In this document: in pieces, positions 1-7,199 of the stretch | Numbering within the stretch: the stretch's first letter is position 1 | Layout: each line of letters starts with the position of its first letter | Origin: a virus | Direction: 5' to 3' (one strand) | IMG/VR virus record: IMGVR_UViG_3300037264_002513 | Span: 1 to 61,600 of that record | DNA length: 61,600 bases | Translations under genes and position numbers: made by a program | Notes under the pieces: generated by a model | The model's database searches: none | Told to the model about the DNA's origin: nothing | What the model saw: only the letters and a program-made list of their open reading frames with translations

Positions 1-746
1 TCGTGGCCCTTTGGCAACGCGCACCGATAGGTCACCTCAAACGGTTCGTCGCGTGGCGGCGAGGTCTGCGGCACGGGATAACGACCCTCGCACCGCTGCT
101 CCCGCAGGGCGGCGAACTCTAACTCAGCAGTATCCAGTTCTTCGCGCAGCGACAGAATCGCCGTGGCGATTTCGTCGGGGAGGGATGGACCCCCAACCGT
201 ATAGCCAAACGCCGACCGTATGATCTCCAGGCCAGCTTCGCCCTCCGCACGGGCGGCGGCGAGGGCGGATTCGGCCTGCTCAGCGCGATCCACGAGGTCG
301 GGCACCTTCAGCAGCGCCGCCTTCACCGTATCAAGGCCGCAGGGTTGAGAAGTCGCTCGGGTCTGCCATCTTGAACCTTTCGGCGCACGGTACCACGCCA
401 CGTTCTCGGGCTTGAGCAGGCCGAGAGCGATGAGGTATTCGATCACGTCGTCCAGGCCGCCCGTCACGTAGTGGACGAGGAAGGGCTCCTCGCAGGCGAG
501 GCACTGGTCCCCGAACTGCTCCTGCTCGGGGCTCAGCCGGCCGCCGGGGGCCTTGACCTCGATCGCGAGCATCCCCATGCCGCGAGGCAAGAAGGCGAGC
601 ACGTCGGGCAGCCCAGGCGCCTGCATCGTGCCTTGGTAGTCGCCGCGGCGCCGGTGGGTGCCCAGCGGGTAGACCTGGCAGCCCACGGTGCAGAGCAGCT
701 TGATGATGGCGGCCTGCTCAGCTTTCTCGGGTTGCCGGCGCTTCAT
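1..746 (-). CDS. VRR-NUC-type nuclease, C-terminus cut by window edge
   Basis: Translating from the ATG at 746 gives an open frame of 248 codons to the left edge with no stop. The first ~110 residues look like a VRR-NUC domain (PD-(D/E)XK fold): LPDVLAFLPRG supplies the catalytic Asp, and AIEVKAPGGRLSPEQ supplies the E-x-K pair and the usual following LSPEQ. VRR-NUC domains act as structure-specific nucleases in phage replication or recombination modules. The ATG overlaps the upstream stop as ATGA. About residues 115-248 are not part of the known domain; they contain an Ala/Glu-rich helical stretch and end near a C-x5-GH motif (CALPKGH) of a kind often seen in small metal-binding phage proteins. 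The unusual length may reflect a fusion, or a frameshift near 360 where an ATG opens in another frame. The nuclease domain is well supported; the rest is unknown. Confidence 0.75.
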   Translation of the reverse strand, partial: MKRRQPEKAEQAAIIKLLCTVGCQVYPLGTHRRRGDYQGTMQAPGLPDVLAFLPRGMGMLAIEVKAPGGRLSPEQEQFGDQCLACEEPFLVHYVTGGLDDVIEYLIALGLLKPENVAWYRAPKGSRWQTRATSQPCGLDTVKAALLKVPDLVDRAEQAESALAAARAEGEAGLEIIRSAFGYTVGGPSLPDEIATAILSLREELDTAELEFAALREQRCEGRYPVPQTSPPRDEPFEVTYRCALPKGH

Positions 747-937
747 GTGGAGTCCCTCCTCGCCTGGGCCCGCCGATCGGCAGGCGTGTAGCCTTGAGCG
801 TCGTAGACGCCGGCTTTCACGTTCTCCTGGAAGAGCGCGCGGAGGCGGCAGGCTTCGGCCTCGCAGAGCGGGTGAGCGCCAAAGAACGGCTCCCCGAACG
901 CACAGACCAGGGCCGGCTCTGGTTGCCGGCGCTTCAT
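743..937 (-). CDS. Small hypothetical protein, 64 aa
   Basis: This 64-residue frame starts with ATG overlapping the upstream stop (ATGA), and its own stop overlaps the start of the nuclease gene, so it sits inside a coupled array. It starts with MKRRQPEPA, almost the same as the nuclease start (MKRRQPEKA), which suggests a small duplication around the translation start. Two cysteines (CAFGEPFF and LCEAEACRL) could bind a metal. I do not recognise a family. The reading frame is supported by position and coupling, not by homology. Confidence 0.6.
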   Translation of the reverse strand: MKRRQPEPALVCAFGEPFFGAHPLCEAEACRLRALFQENVKAGVYDAQGYTPADRRAQARRDST

Positions 938-1509
938 GCCTCCGACTCCTCCAGTGCCTTTTGCGCCCGCCGCACGCTGTCACAGGTCGCTAAACAACAC
1001 TCGCGAGGGAGCTCGTCCATCGGGATATACCGAAAGGACGCGCGGGCGCGGCCATTCTGATTCACATTATTCCGCCAGCACAAACGGCCCTCTTCCGTCG
1101 CGAGGACGACGCGGGGCCAATCCAGCAACACCCACGGCTCCATCGCGTCACCATCGCCATACCCGACAAAGTAGAACTGGCACGCGAGGCGGAACCAGTC
1201 GCCCGGTTCGTGGGTCGCGGGGTCTTGCCAATACTCAACCGTCACGGTTCGGAAAGAGGCGTACTGGGCGCGGAGGAACTTCTCTTGCCCCAAGATCGCC
1301 ATGCCAGAGGCGGGCAAGGTAAGCTGCACGTCAATCGCGAACGCCTGGTCGAGGATGTGCGGGGCGCCATCCTCGCGGTCAAAGCGCTGAATCTCGATGT
1401 GTTGGCCAAAGACACGCCGATAGACCTGGTCGGCAACCGGCCGCATCCGGAGTTCTTGCTGCTTACGCGGGTCGGCGAGAAATCGAGAGGCGTTGTTCGA
1501 TGATGGCAA
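934..1509 (-). CDS. Hypothetical phage protein, about 191 aa
   Basis: A globular mixed alpha/beta protein with motifs such as MRPVADQVYRRVFG, QEKFLRAQYASFRTVTVEY, DWFRLACQFYFVGYG and WVLLDWPRVVLAT. The aromatic content looks like a folded soluble protein. From memory it resembles a family of hypothetical proteins seen in phage and mobile-element genomes, with no function I can name; the acidic and charged residues do not form a pattern I can assign. The start is uncertain. A TTG at 1509 has a good GGAGG-type ribosome site just upstream and overlaps the end of the methyltransferase gene; the first ATG is at 1446 and has a weak site. Its stop overlaps the next start as ATGA. Confidence 0.7.
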   Translation of the reverse strand: MPSSNNASRFLADPRKQQELRMRPVADQVYRRVFGQHIEIQRFDREDGAPHILDQAFAIDVQLTLPASGMAILGQEKFLRAQYASFRTVTVEYWQDPATHEPGDWFRLACQFYFVGYGDGDAMEPWVLLDWPRVVLATEEGRLCWRNNVNQNGRARASFRYIPMDELPRECCLATCDSVRRAQKALEESEA

Positions 1510-2638
1510 GATATTCCTCCTCTTGTTCGATGAGCACGCAGGCACGATCCGACGCCGCCTGTCCCGTCGTGCCACTACCAGCAAACGGGTCAAGCACGCG
1601 GGCGCCGGGGAGAGATCCGAACTCGACAAACCGCCGAATCAGCGCGAGCGGCTTCTGCGTCGGGTGCAACTTGGTGTCAGCGAAGTTCGTCTGCGGGACC
1701 GCGAACGTCTGAACATCGAACCGCCCGTCGTCCCACTCCGCCGGGAAGTAGAGGTCGGTGTTCCCGCTATGAAAGACCATCTCCCAGCTGTCGATGAACT
1801 TCCCGCGGGCATCGCTGCCAAGTGCCATGTTGCGGCGATGCCACACGATCCGGCTCTGGATGGGCAGCCCGCAGTCGCGGAAGATCATCTCAATGTCGGC
1901 CGCGAAGGACGGCGAACAGAACCAGAACAGATGAGACTGGGGGGCGAGCGCCGCTTGACAGGTTTCGAGCCAGCATCGACAGCGCGACAGAAAGTCGTCG
2001 CCTTGCCTGTCCCACGCCCAGTCGGTCACATTGTACGGCGGGTCGGCGATGACGAGGTCGAACGTCCCGAGGGTGGGGACGACCTTCAGCATGTCACCGT
2101 GGATGAGGCTGACGCCGGAGACGCCGTCGCCGCCGGTGCTCGTGCTAGCGATAAGGCGCGGAGCACGTCGCGCGAGAAGGGCGAACTCGAGGTCGCGTAC
2201 GCTCCACTGCTTGTCGTGCGCCTCCTCGATCGCGCGCAGAGCCTGCGCCGGGGTTTCAGTGTACGCAGCCGCCACCGCGTAGTGCTTGAACGCGATCGGT
2301 GGACCCATGCAGGTGAACCCGGGTGCACCAGCAAACGTGCGATGCGTGCGGCCCAACACCATCACCCACCGCTTCGAGCACCCAACATCGTGGGCGAATC
2401 GCTGGAGATCCGTCGTCTCCTCGCCGTGCCACTGATTCACCTGGCGCTCCAGCGAGGCCGCGACCGCCGCCTTCGCCCACAGATGCCGTTGCTCTGACAG
2501 GTCGACGACGGACCAAGCCGCCACATGGTCCTCGTAGGTCGTGCCGACAAACTCAGGTAAGCCGTCGCGGTCCACGAAGAGGGTGAGCGCGTACTGCTCA
2601 TGCGACGGAGCGGCGGACCTCTTGTTCGTGTGCTTCAC
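1463..2638 (-). CDS. DNA adenine-N6/cytosine-N4 methyltransferase, beta-type order
   Basis: A 391-residue protein with a GTG start overlapping the upstream stop as GTGA. The catalytic DPPY is at residues 199-202 (IADPPYNVTDW) and the SAM-binding DPFAGSGTT is at 350-358, preceded by the conserved LHPTQKPLALI. That order, catalytic motif before SAM motif, is the beta class of the N6/N4 DNA methyltransferase family (PF01555). The enzyme should methylate adenine or cytosine amino groups in phage DNA, probably to escape host restriction. Residues 1-175 form an extra helical N-terminal region of unknown role, possibly DNA binding. No endonuclease partner lies nearby, so it looks like an orphan enzyme. 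Target sequence cannot be predicted here. Confidence 0.9.
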   Translation of the reverse strand: MKHTNKRSAAPSHEQYALTLFVDRDGLPEFVGTTYEDHVAAWSVVDLSEQRHLWAKAAVAASLERQVNQWHGEETTDLQRFAHDVGCSKRWVMVLGRTHRTFAGAPGFTCMGPPIAFKHYAVAAAYTETPAQALRAIEEAHDKQWSVRDLEFALLARRAPRLIASTSTGGDGVSGVSLIHGDMLKVVPTLGTFDLVIADPPYNVTDWAWDRQGDDFLSRCRCWLETCQAALAPQSHLFWFCSPSFAADIEMIFRDCGLPIQSRIVWHRRNMALGSDARGKFIDSWEMVFHSGNTDLYFPAEWDDGRFDVQTFAVPQTNFADTKLHPTQKPLALIRRFVEFGSLPGARVLDPFAGSGTTGQAASDRACVLIEQEEEYLAIIEQRLSISRRPA

Positions 2639-2844
2639 TCTGCGGGCCCCTCCTTGAGCGGGGCGGTGATGCGAAGCGATGTCGGAGCGACGTGAAACTC
2701 CCTCACGCAACTGTCGCAGATGTACTGCTCGTCGTCGGTGTCGCCATCCACCACGAGCACCCAGAGCTGCGTCGCCCCGCCGCCGCAGCGATAGCAGCCC
2801 ACTTCGTGGCTGAACTCCAAGTAACCCGTGCACTCAACGGCCAC
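2635..2844 (-). CDS. Small zinc-ribbon-like protein, 69 aa
   Basis: The 69-residue product has a GTG start preceded by a GGAGGGG ribosome site, and its stop overlaps the methyltransferase start as GTGA. Two Cys pairs, CYRC and CDSC, about 25 residues apart, are arranged like a zinc ribbon. The coupling to the methyltransferase gene suggests co-expression. No specific family is recognised; it could be a small nucleic-acid or protein-binding adaptor. The 232 bases upstream of this gene (2845-3076) hold no convincing gene. Confidence 0.65.
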   Translation of the reverse strand: MAVECTGYLEFSHEVGCYRCGGGATQLWVLVVDGDTDDEQYICDSCVREFHVAPTSLRITAPLKEGPAE

Positions 2845-3076
2845 AACCCCTCCGTTCTGAGGTAGACCGACTCTATTCCCGCGATCTTCAGAAGACCGCA
2901 GCCCCCATCCCCCGGCATGACGCAGCAGGCCCGCTCGTCTCTGCTGCTCGGTTCTCAGGACACCAGCCTCTCGGCCGTCGCTACGGTCGGGGTCGTCAGT
3001 CGGCGACGTTGCCCCTAGCCCCGAACCTCGTCATGCGTTCCGCCTTCATGAACCCGGCGTAGGTATCGGCCGCGAG

Positions 3077-3493
3077 CTACAGTCCAGCCCCGGCACCGTC
3101 GCGCTCGGCGAGAATGCGCCGCACATGATCCATATCGGTGTCGCACATCGGCTCGTGGGCACACCACTGGTGCCCGTCCGGGATGCGTCCGCCGGTCGCC
3201 TGCGAGGGCCGCCAGCGATTCGCGGGGGGATCAGGGCCCGCGCCGCCCGTCGGTCCGGTTTCGTCGTCGTAGCGCCCGCCGCGCAGGTACGTCGCCGGGA
3301 GCGGGATGTATTTCTTCTCGGTCGGCCAGCGGCGCGTCTCGAGGTCCGCCAGGATGCGGGCGACGAGCGCGGCGTCGGGGCGGATCTGGGACCAGGCACG
3401 CTTCGCGTCCTGCTTGGCGTCGTGGCGCGGGTACGCAGCCCAGAAGCGGTCGAAGTCGGCCGGATCGTCGAGGCTGAACAGGGTTGGTGTCAT
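3077..3493 (-). CDS. Replication initiation-like protein, C-terminal-domain type, 138 aa
   Basis: The protein begins with TPTLFSLDDPADFDRFWAAYPR and continues with KRAWSQIRPDAALVARIL, then YIPLPATYLRGGRYDDE. The FxxFWxxYP start, the K-A-W helix and the P-A-T-Y/W-L end are the hallmark of the C-terminal domain of phage replication initiators of the lambda O/DnaT-like kind. Here the domain stands almost alone, without the usual N-terminal winged helix, so it may act as a helicase-loading or origin accessory factor. The residues after about 95 are Gly/Pro-rich, then carry a His/Cys cluster. It is the first gene downstream of the promoter at 3595-3623, with a leader of roughly 95 bases. The start chosen is the ATG at 3493; an upstream in-frame extension looks like leader sequence. 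Confidence 0.7.
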   Translation of the reverse strand: MTPTLFSLDDPADFDRFWAAYPRHDAKQDAKRAWSQIRPDAALVARILADLETRRWPTEKKYIPLPATYLRGGRYDDETGPTGGAGPDPPANRWRPSQATGGRIPDGHQWCAHEPMCDTDMDHVRRILAERDGAGAGL

Positions 3494-3594
3494 AGGCGCT
3501 CTACACAGCAAAGAGAGTGTGGCCGGCCCCGAGCGTGGTGTAGCACCCCGAGCTTGATCGGCCGCTCCGTCGAGCGACACCGACCACGCGGCGG

Positions 3595-3623
3595 ATAGTA
3601 ACGCCGGACCGGCGGGATGTCAA
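3595..3623 (-). promoter_or_regulatory. Sigma70-type promoter for the replication gene
   Basis: On the minus strand, TTGACA (3623-3618) is followed after exactly 17 bases by TACTAT (3600-3595). This is a full-consensus -35 element and a 4-of-6 -10 element. It overlaps the end of the small membrane protein gene and points at the replication-type gene starting at 3493; transcription should begin near 3588. Confidence 0.75.
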
Positions 3624-3844
3624 GGCCCGCATGGTCCGCCATCCTTCCGCATCAGCTCGTCGTTGAGGTGCTTCAGCCCCTCGAGCCGGTCCTCGAGGTC
3701 GCGCACCGTGCGCTTCATGGCGGCGAGCTCGAGGCGCGGGTTCGTGAGTCTCCGCCAGAAGATGATGAGCAGGCAGGCCCACGCGAAGGCGTAGCCCGCC
3801 ATGAAGCCGATGATCGCCGACTTCCAGGAACACAGCTCGATCAT
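3620..3844 (-). CDS. Small single-span membrane protein, 74 aa
   Basis: A hydrophobic segment at about residues 9-31 (AIIGFMAGYAFAWACLLIIF) is followed by WRRL, which fits an N-out or N-in inner-membrane anchor with positive residues after it, and then by a helical tail (LEDRLEGLKHLNDELMRK) likely to form a short coiled coil. The start overlaps the upstream stop as ATGA. Function is unknown; phage genomes carry many such small membrane proteins in early regions. Confidence 0.6.
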   Translation of the reverse strand: MIELCSWKSAIIGFMAGYAFAWACLLIIFWRRLTNPRLELAAMKRTVRDLEDRLEGLKHLNDELMRKDGGPCGP

Positions 3845-4110
3845 CGCAACCTCCAGACGCGCGTAGACTGACCATCCACCTTCCTAGTCGCGAATCTCCC
3901 GCGCGAGGGTGGACACGCGGTGCTGATGTGGTTCCACGTCGCGTACCGAGTTGGCAGCACAACAGACTGCCCAGGCTCGAGGCTGGCAAGCGCTGTGTGG
4001 GCCCGCACCGACTCCGAACACTTAGCCGGCAAAGCCGGTAGTGGCACGTTGTCTTCAATGACGTATGCCTCGTCGTCCATCCCTGGTGCGTCCGTTGCTT
4101 CATTGATCAT
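3841..4110 (-). CDS. Hypothetical early protein, 89 aa
   Basis: The ATG at 4110 overlaps the stop of the upstream zinc-finger-like gene as ATGA. The product has an acidic N-terminus, then LASLEPGQSVVLP, then GRFATRKVDGQSTRVWRL. The last element (F-x-T/V-R-K plus V-W-R-L) is a pattern I have seen in small phage proteins of the DUF7303 kind, possibly a nucleic-acid-binding beta domain. That match is from memory and not certain. Its stop overlaps the start of the membrane protein gene. Confidence 0.6.
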   Translation of the reverse strand: MINEATDAPGMDDEAYVIEDNVPLPALPAKCSESVRAHTALASLEPGQSVVLPTRYATWNHISTACPPSRGRFATRKVDGQSTRVWRLR

Positions 4111-4331
4111 CGCTTGCTCCAGTGCTTGGCCTGGGGACAGGTGGCGAAGTGGCTGTCGGCGGCGAAGAACTCGGCGACCTGGGAGAACCCCGCGACGCGC
4201 GCCACCTCGGCGGCCCCGGCATTCATCGGGATCTTCTTCCCGGCCGTCGTCTCGTACCAGTCGATGGCGGCCCCGCAGCTGCGACACACCGAGGTGTTGA
4301 GCATCGGGAGCTTGAGGTCGATGGTTCGCAT
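4107..4331 (-). CDS. Small Cys/His protein, zinc-finger-like, 74 aa
   Basis: The ATG at 4331 has a strong GAGGAGG ribosome site just upstream. The product has CRSCGAAIDWYET near residues 16-28 and a later HFATCPQAKHW, a plausible Cys2-His-Cys metal site. The first part resembles the small phage proteins that read C-x2-C followed by I-x-W/F and G-K-K-x-P-M/V. It lies in a coupled group with the two following genes. Function is unknown. Confidence 0.6.
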   Translation of the reverse strand: MRTIDLKLPMLNTSVCRSCGAAIDWYETTAGKKIPMNAGAAEVARVAGFSQVAEFFAADSHFATCPQAKHWSKR

Positions 4332-4341
4332 GGTTGCCTCC

Positions 4342-5301
4342 TCAGCGCGCAACTGCGTACACCTCGGGCAATACCCGCAAGGGTTTATCTGCGGGCCCCT
4401 TGATGTAGGGGTGGATCCACACAGGAACATGGGCACTTCGCAGCGGGAACCACTGCTTTCGCCAGTGTCCTCGAACAATCCAACGATGGGACCATTCCAC
4501 GTCGGTTTCGCCAGGCTGGCGGGCCAAGTCACAAGACAGTTGGTGCCGCAAGGTGATGACATGACACGTCGGATCGATCTGATCACGGCTCGCCCGCTTC
4601 CCCACCTGTCCCCCAACGCGGGCTGTCGCGGTGTGTACGAGTTCCTGTTGAAGGAACATCGCGGCGGCACAGACCCATTTGATTAGGCGAAGTCGTTCAC
4701 CACTGAAGAGGTGGGCTTCATCACCAACGTCGGCAATCTTGTCTTCAGTCGCGCCATCACACCACCACGTAGGTAAATTGATCCCGCCTGGCAACCAGGT
4801 CAGCAGGCGCACGGCCAGCCGAACCTCATGCGTCGTGAGTTCGAGATAGATCCGCCATGCCAAGGCGGAGAAGTGGTGCGTCTGTCCTGCCACAGTGATC
4901 GTCGTCCAGGGACGTTCAAACACGCAGAACGCCGTCATCAGATGAGGAAGATAGGCGGGCTTGGACAGCGGAGCCTTCGTCTCAATGTCGTTCATCACCG
5001 TTGACAGACTTAGGGCCGCCTGGTGTTCGAGTGGATATGTCTCGCTCGCCTCAAGCACCATCTGGGTGGGCCCAGAGGCCCAGAAGAATATTGGCGTACC
5101 GTCAAAGAACTTCACTTCATCTAAGGGCCGTGGCCCGTACAGGCTTTTGAGATCCTTCAGCAACGAGGGATCGATCCCGGCGAGTTCCCCATTCATGTAA
5201 CGCTCAGCAACGAGCGCGATTCCCTTGCGCGCTTCGAGATACGCCTGGATGGCGTCTGCCGGTGTTTTGGCGAAGAGTAATTCCGGTGGGTTGGTTCGCA
5301 T
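4342..5301 (-). CDS. Conserved hypothetical protein, 319 aa
   Basis: A single 319-residue protein with no transmembrane segment. The most telling part is near the C-terminus: EWSHRWIVRGHWRKQWFP, then VWIHPYIKGPADKPLRV. I recall this W-x-V-x-G-H-W-R-x-Q-x-y-P ... I-x-P-y-x-K-G-P pattern from hypothetical proteins in actinobacteria and their mobile elements, where it has no known function. The conserved His, Arg and Trp residues could be a nucleic-acid or catalytic site, but that is a guess. The gene sits in the early region next to ninB. Start ATG at 5301 has a GAG-rich ribosome site. Confidence 0.7.
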   Translation of the reverse strand: MRTNPPELLFAKTPADAIQAYLEARKGIALVAERYMNGELAGIDPSLLKDLKSLYGPRPLDEVKFFDGTPIFFWASGPTQMVLEASETYPLEHQAALSLSTVMNDIETKAPLSKPAYLPHLMTAFCVFERPWTTITVAGQTHHFSALAWRIYLELTTHEVRLAVRLLTWLPGGINLPTWWCDGATEDKIADVGDEAHLFSGERLRLIKWVCAAAMFLQQELVHTATARVGGQVGKRASRDQIDPTCHVITLRHQLSCDLARQPGETDVEWSHRWIVRGHWRKQWFPLRSAHVPVWIHPYIKGPADKPLRVLPEVYAVAR

Positions 5302-5305
5302 CTTC

Positions 5306-5725
5306 TCACTCGATGGGATCGGGGATGACGACGCCGAGCGTGTCGGCCGCCCACTCGCGGAAGCGGTCGGTGTACTCGGCGAAGGCCGCGGGGCCGAGCG
5401 CCACCGTCGACCCGCCCACGACTACGTTGTCGACCACCTCGCCGTTCGCGTCCACGATCGCGAGCGCCTTGGGCAAGAGGATGCGCTTGGCTAGGTCGTG
5501 GACCTCTTCGGGCGTGTATCCGGTCTGCTCGGCCACCAGCTGGACGCAGCTGCCCCAGTAGTAGGCGTTCTGCGCGAGGCTACGCGCCCGGGTGGACGGC
5601 CGGATGCTGATGAGCACGTCGCCGTCGGGCCAGCCCTGGACGTACCGGCGGAGCAGGTCCACCGGCACGTCCAGGCTGCCGCCCTTGATGTGCGCCACGA
5701 TCAGAGCTGATCGCGTCGTTCCCAT
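5306..5725 (-). CDS. ninB: NinB-like recombination protein
   Basis: A 139-residue protein with the NinB signature (PF05772): an N-terminal beta strand region, ISIRPSTRARSLAQNAYYWG with the R-S-x-x-Q-N-x-x-Y/W motif, then EEVHDLAKRILLP and a C-terminal helix (EYTDRFREWAADTLGVVIPDP). In lambda and P22 NinB/Orf is a mediator that helps load the annealing protein onto SSB-coated single-stranded DNA. It lies directly after the gene whose product ends in an SSB-like tip and close to the FEN/RecT-like gene, so the context is a recombination operon. Length fits the family. Confidence 0.88.
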   Translation of the reverse strand: MGTTRSALIVAHIKGGSLDVPVDLLRRYVQGWPDGDVLISIRPSTRARSLAQNAYYWGSCVQLVAEQTGYTPEEVHDLAKRILLPKALAIVDANGEVVDNVVVGGSTVALGPAAFAEYTDRFREWAADTLGVVIPDPIE

Positions 5726-5730
5726 GGCGC

Positions 5731-6207
5731 TCAGAACCCAATGTCGTCCGCCGTGAGTGGCGCATCCGGCGGGGGCTCGTCGAAGTCGCCCGCGTCGGTC
5801 GAGAACTCCGGCGGCGCGGCCGTCGCCGGCCGGGTGGGACGCACCCAGCCCGCGCGCAGCCGGCGCGCCCAGCCCCGGGCACGGGCAGCGTCTGCCCGGT
5901 TGTAGAAGGCCCTCGGCTTGCCTGACGAGGTGAGCTCCTTGTTGGCCTCCGCCTTGTCGGCCCAGTACTCGTACTGCTCAACGGCGAGGTCGAGTAGCTC
6001 GGGCGGGCAGCTCGAGAGCGGCAAGCCCTTGAAGTTGCCCCCCGTCCAGTCCCGCGGCACGTTCGTGAGCACCGGGTCGCCGTGGGGGCCGTCCAGATCG
6101 GCGTCGGTCGCCACCCGCTTGGGCAGGCCCTCCTTGGCCATCCTGACGATGGCCTTGAGGCTGTCGTCGATCGAGCGCAGCAGGACGACCGCTTCATTCT
6201 CAGCCAT
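5731..6207 (-). CDS. Recombination-module protein with SSB-like acidic tip, 158 aa
   Basis: The product ends in an acidic proline-rich tail closing with TADDIGF, like the D-D-I-P-F tip that bacterial SSB uses to recruit partners. The middle has LTNVPRDWTGGNFKGLPLS and YNRADAARARGWARRLR, the last part strongly basic and suited to nucleic-acid contact. The N-terminus is a short amphipathic helix (RSIDDSLKAIVRMAKEGL). I do not recognise the fold and do not see a clear OB domain. The ATG at 6207 overlaps the upstream stop as TGATG. It may be the phage single-strand binding protein or a partner that mimics the SSB tip. Confidence 0.6.
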   Translation of the reverse strand: MAENEAVVLLRSIDDSLKAIVRMAKEGLPKRVATDADLDGPHGDPVLTNVPRDWTGGNFKGLPLSSCPPELLDLAVEQYEYWADKAEANKELTSSGKPRAFYNRADAARARGWARRLRAGWVRPTRPATAAPPEFSTDAGDFDEPPPDAPLTADDIGF

Positions 6208-7199
6208 CACGCCCTCCCCGCCAGCGCCTCGGCGGCATGTTTCATGCGGTCCACCGCCTCCGTCACGTCCGCGACGGCTTCGACGAGCACCTCCCGGAGT
6301 TCCTCGGCCTTCACCCCCGGCGCCTCGCACAGGCAGCTGAGGATGCGGAGACGGAAGGCGACCACCTTGTCGAGGTCGGGCAGCACCTCCTGCCGCGCCT
6401 TCTCCCGGCGCTCAGCGGCGAGCTTGGCCTGCTGCGCCGCTTCCTCGCGCCGCAGCCGCTCCTGGCGCTCGCGCTCGACCGCTTCGTTCAGCCGGCGCTG
6501 CTCCTCAAGAGCCTTGCGCTCGGCCTCCAGGCGCGCGGCCTCCGCCCGCTGCTCCGCCGCGATCTTGGCGAGCTCGGCCTCCTTGGCCCGCTGCTGCTCC
6601 GCCTCGAACTGCTGGCGCGCCTTCTCGGCCGCTACCCGCTCGGCCTCCCACACCCGCTGGCGCTCAGCCTCCTCCTGGCGGGCCTTCTCCTGCGCGGCTT
6701 CGAGGGCCTTGCGCTCCTCCGCCAGCTTGGCCCGCTCCTCGGCGAGGCGCTTCTCCTCCGCCTCGCGCTGGGCGCGTGCCTCCGCCTCCTGGGCGGCCCT
6801 ACGCGCGGCGATCTCCTCTTCGAGCGCCTTCACCCTCGCCGCTTCCTCCGCGGCCTTCTGGCGGGCAGCCTCGTCGTCGACCGCCTGCTTCTTAACCCGT
6901 AGCGGATCCTCGATGCCAGCCACGAGCGCGGTGAGGCGCTGGGCCTCGGAGTCGACCAGACGCCCGAACCGGAGTGCGTCCGCCTTCAGCAGCGTTCGGC
7001 GCTTCTCGATCGCCGTGCGGGTCGACCGCAGCTTGCCGATGGCCACCCGGATCTCTTCGTAGCCATCGGGGGTGTCGGCCGACATGGCCGCGCAGACCTC
7101 GCGCATCTGGGCGAGCGCCGCCTCGTTGACATCGTAGACAACGAGCGCCGCGGCGGCATCCGGCACCGGCGTGATGATGAGAGGGGTATCGGCGCTCAT
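6207..7199 (-). CDS. Long coiled-coil protein of the recombination module, 330 aa
   Basis: Residues ~100-275 are an almost unbroken run of Glu, Lys, Ala, Arg and Gln with heptad spacing, clearly a long coiled coil. Both ends are more globular: the start (SADTPLIITPVPDAAAALVVYD) with a following K-x-R-T-A-I-E-K-R-R-x-x-L-K-A-D-A helix, and a C-terminal helical segment ending ALAGRA. The start part resembles the N-terminus of RecT-associated phage proteins of the DUF1351 kind, which follow or precede annealing proteins. It starts inside the stop of the FEN/RecT-like gene (ATGA), so the two are translated together. A role as scaffold or partner of the annealing protein is inferred. Confidence 0.65.
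   Translation of the reverse strand: MSADTPLIITPVPDAAAALVVYDVNEAALAQMREVCAAMSADTPDGYEEIRVAIGKLRSTRTAIEKRRTLLKADALRFGRLVDSEAQRLTALVAGIEDPLRVKKQAVDDEAARQKAAEEAARVKALEEEIAARRAAQEAEARAQREAEEKRLAEERAKLAEERKALEAAQEKARQEEAERQRVWEAERVAAEKARQQFEAEQQRAKEAELAKIAAEQRAEAARLEAERKALEEQRRLNEAVERERQERLRREEAAQQAKLAAERREKARQEVLPDLDKVVAFRLRILSCLCEAPGVKAEELREVLVEAVADVTEAVDRMKHAAEALAGRA

Noticed and set aside
2845-3076. Additional small gene between the replication-type gene and the zinc protein gene
   Set aside because: Only a 17-codon frame (starting MKAERMTRF) and shadows are present; no ribosome site with a motif-bearing product.
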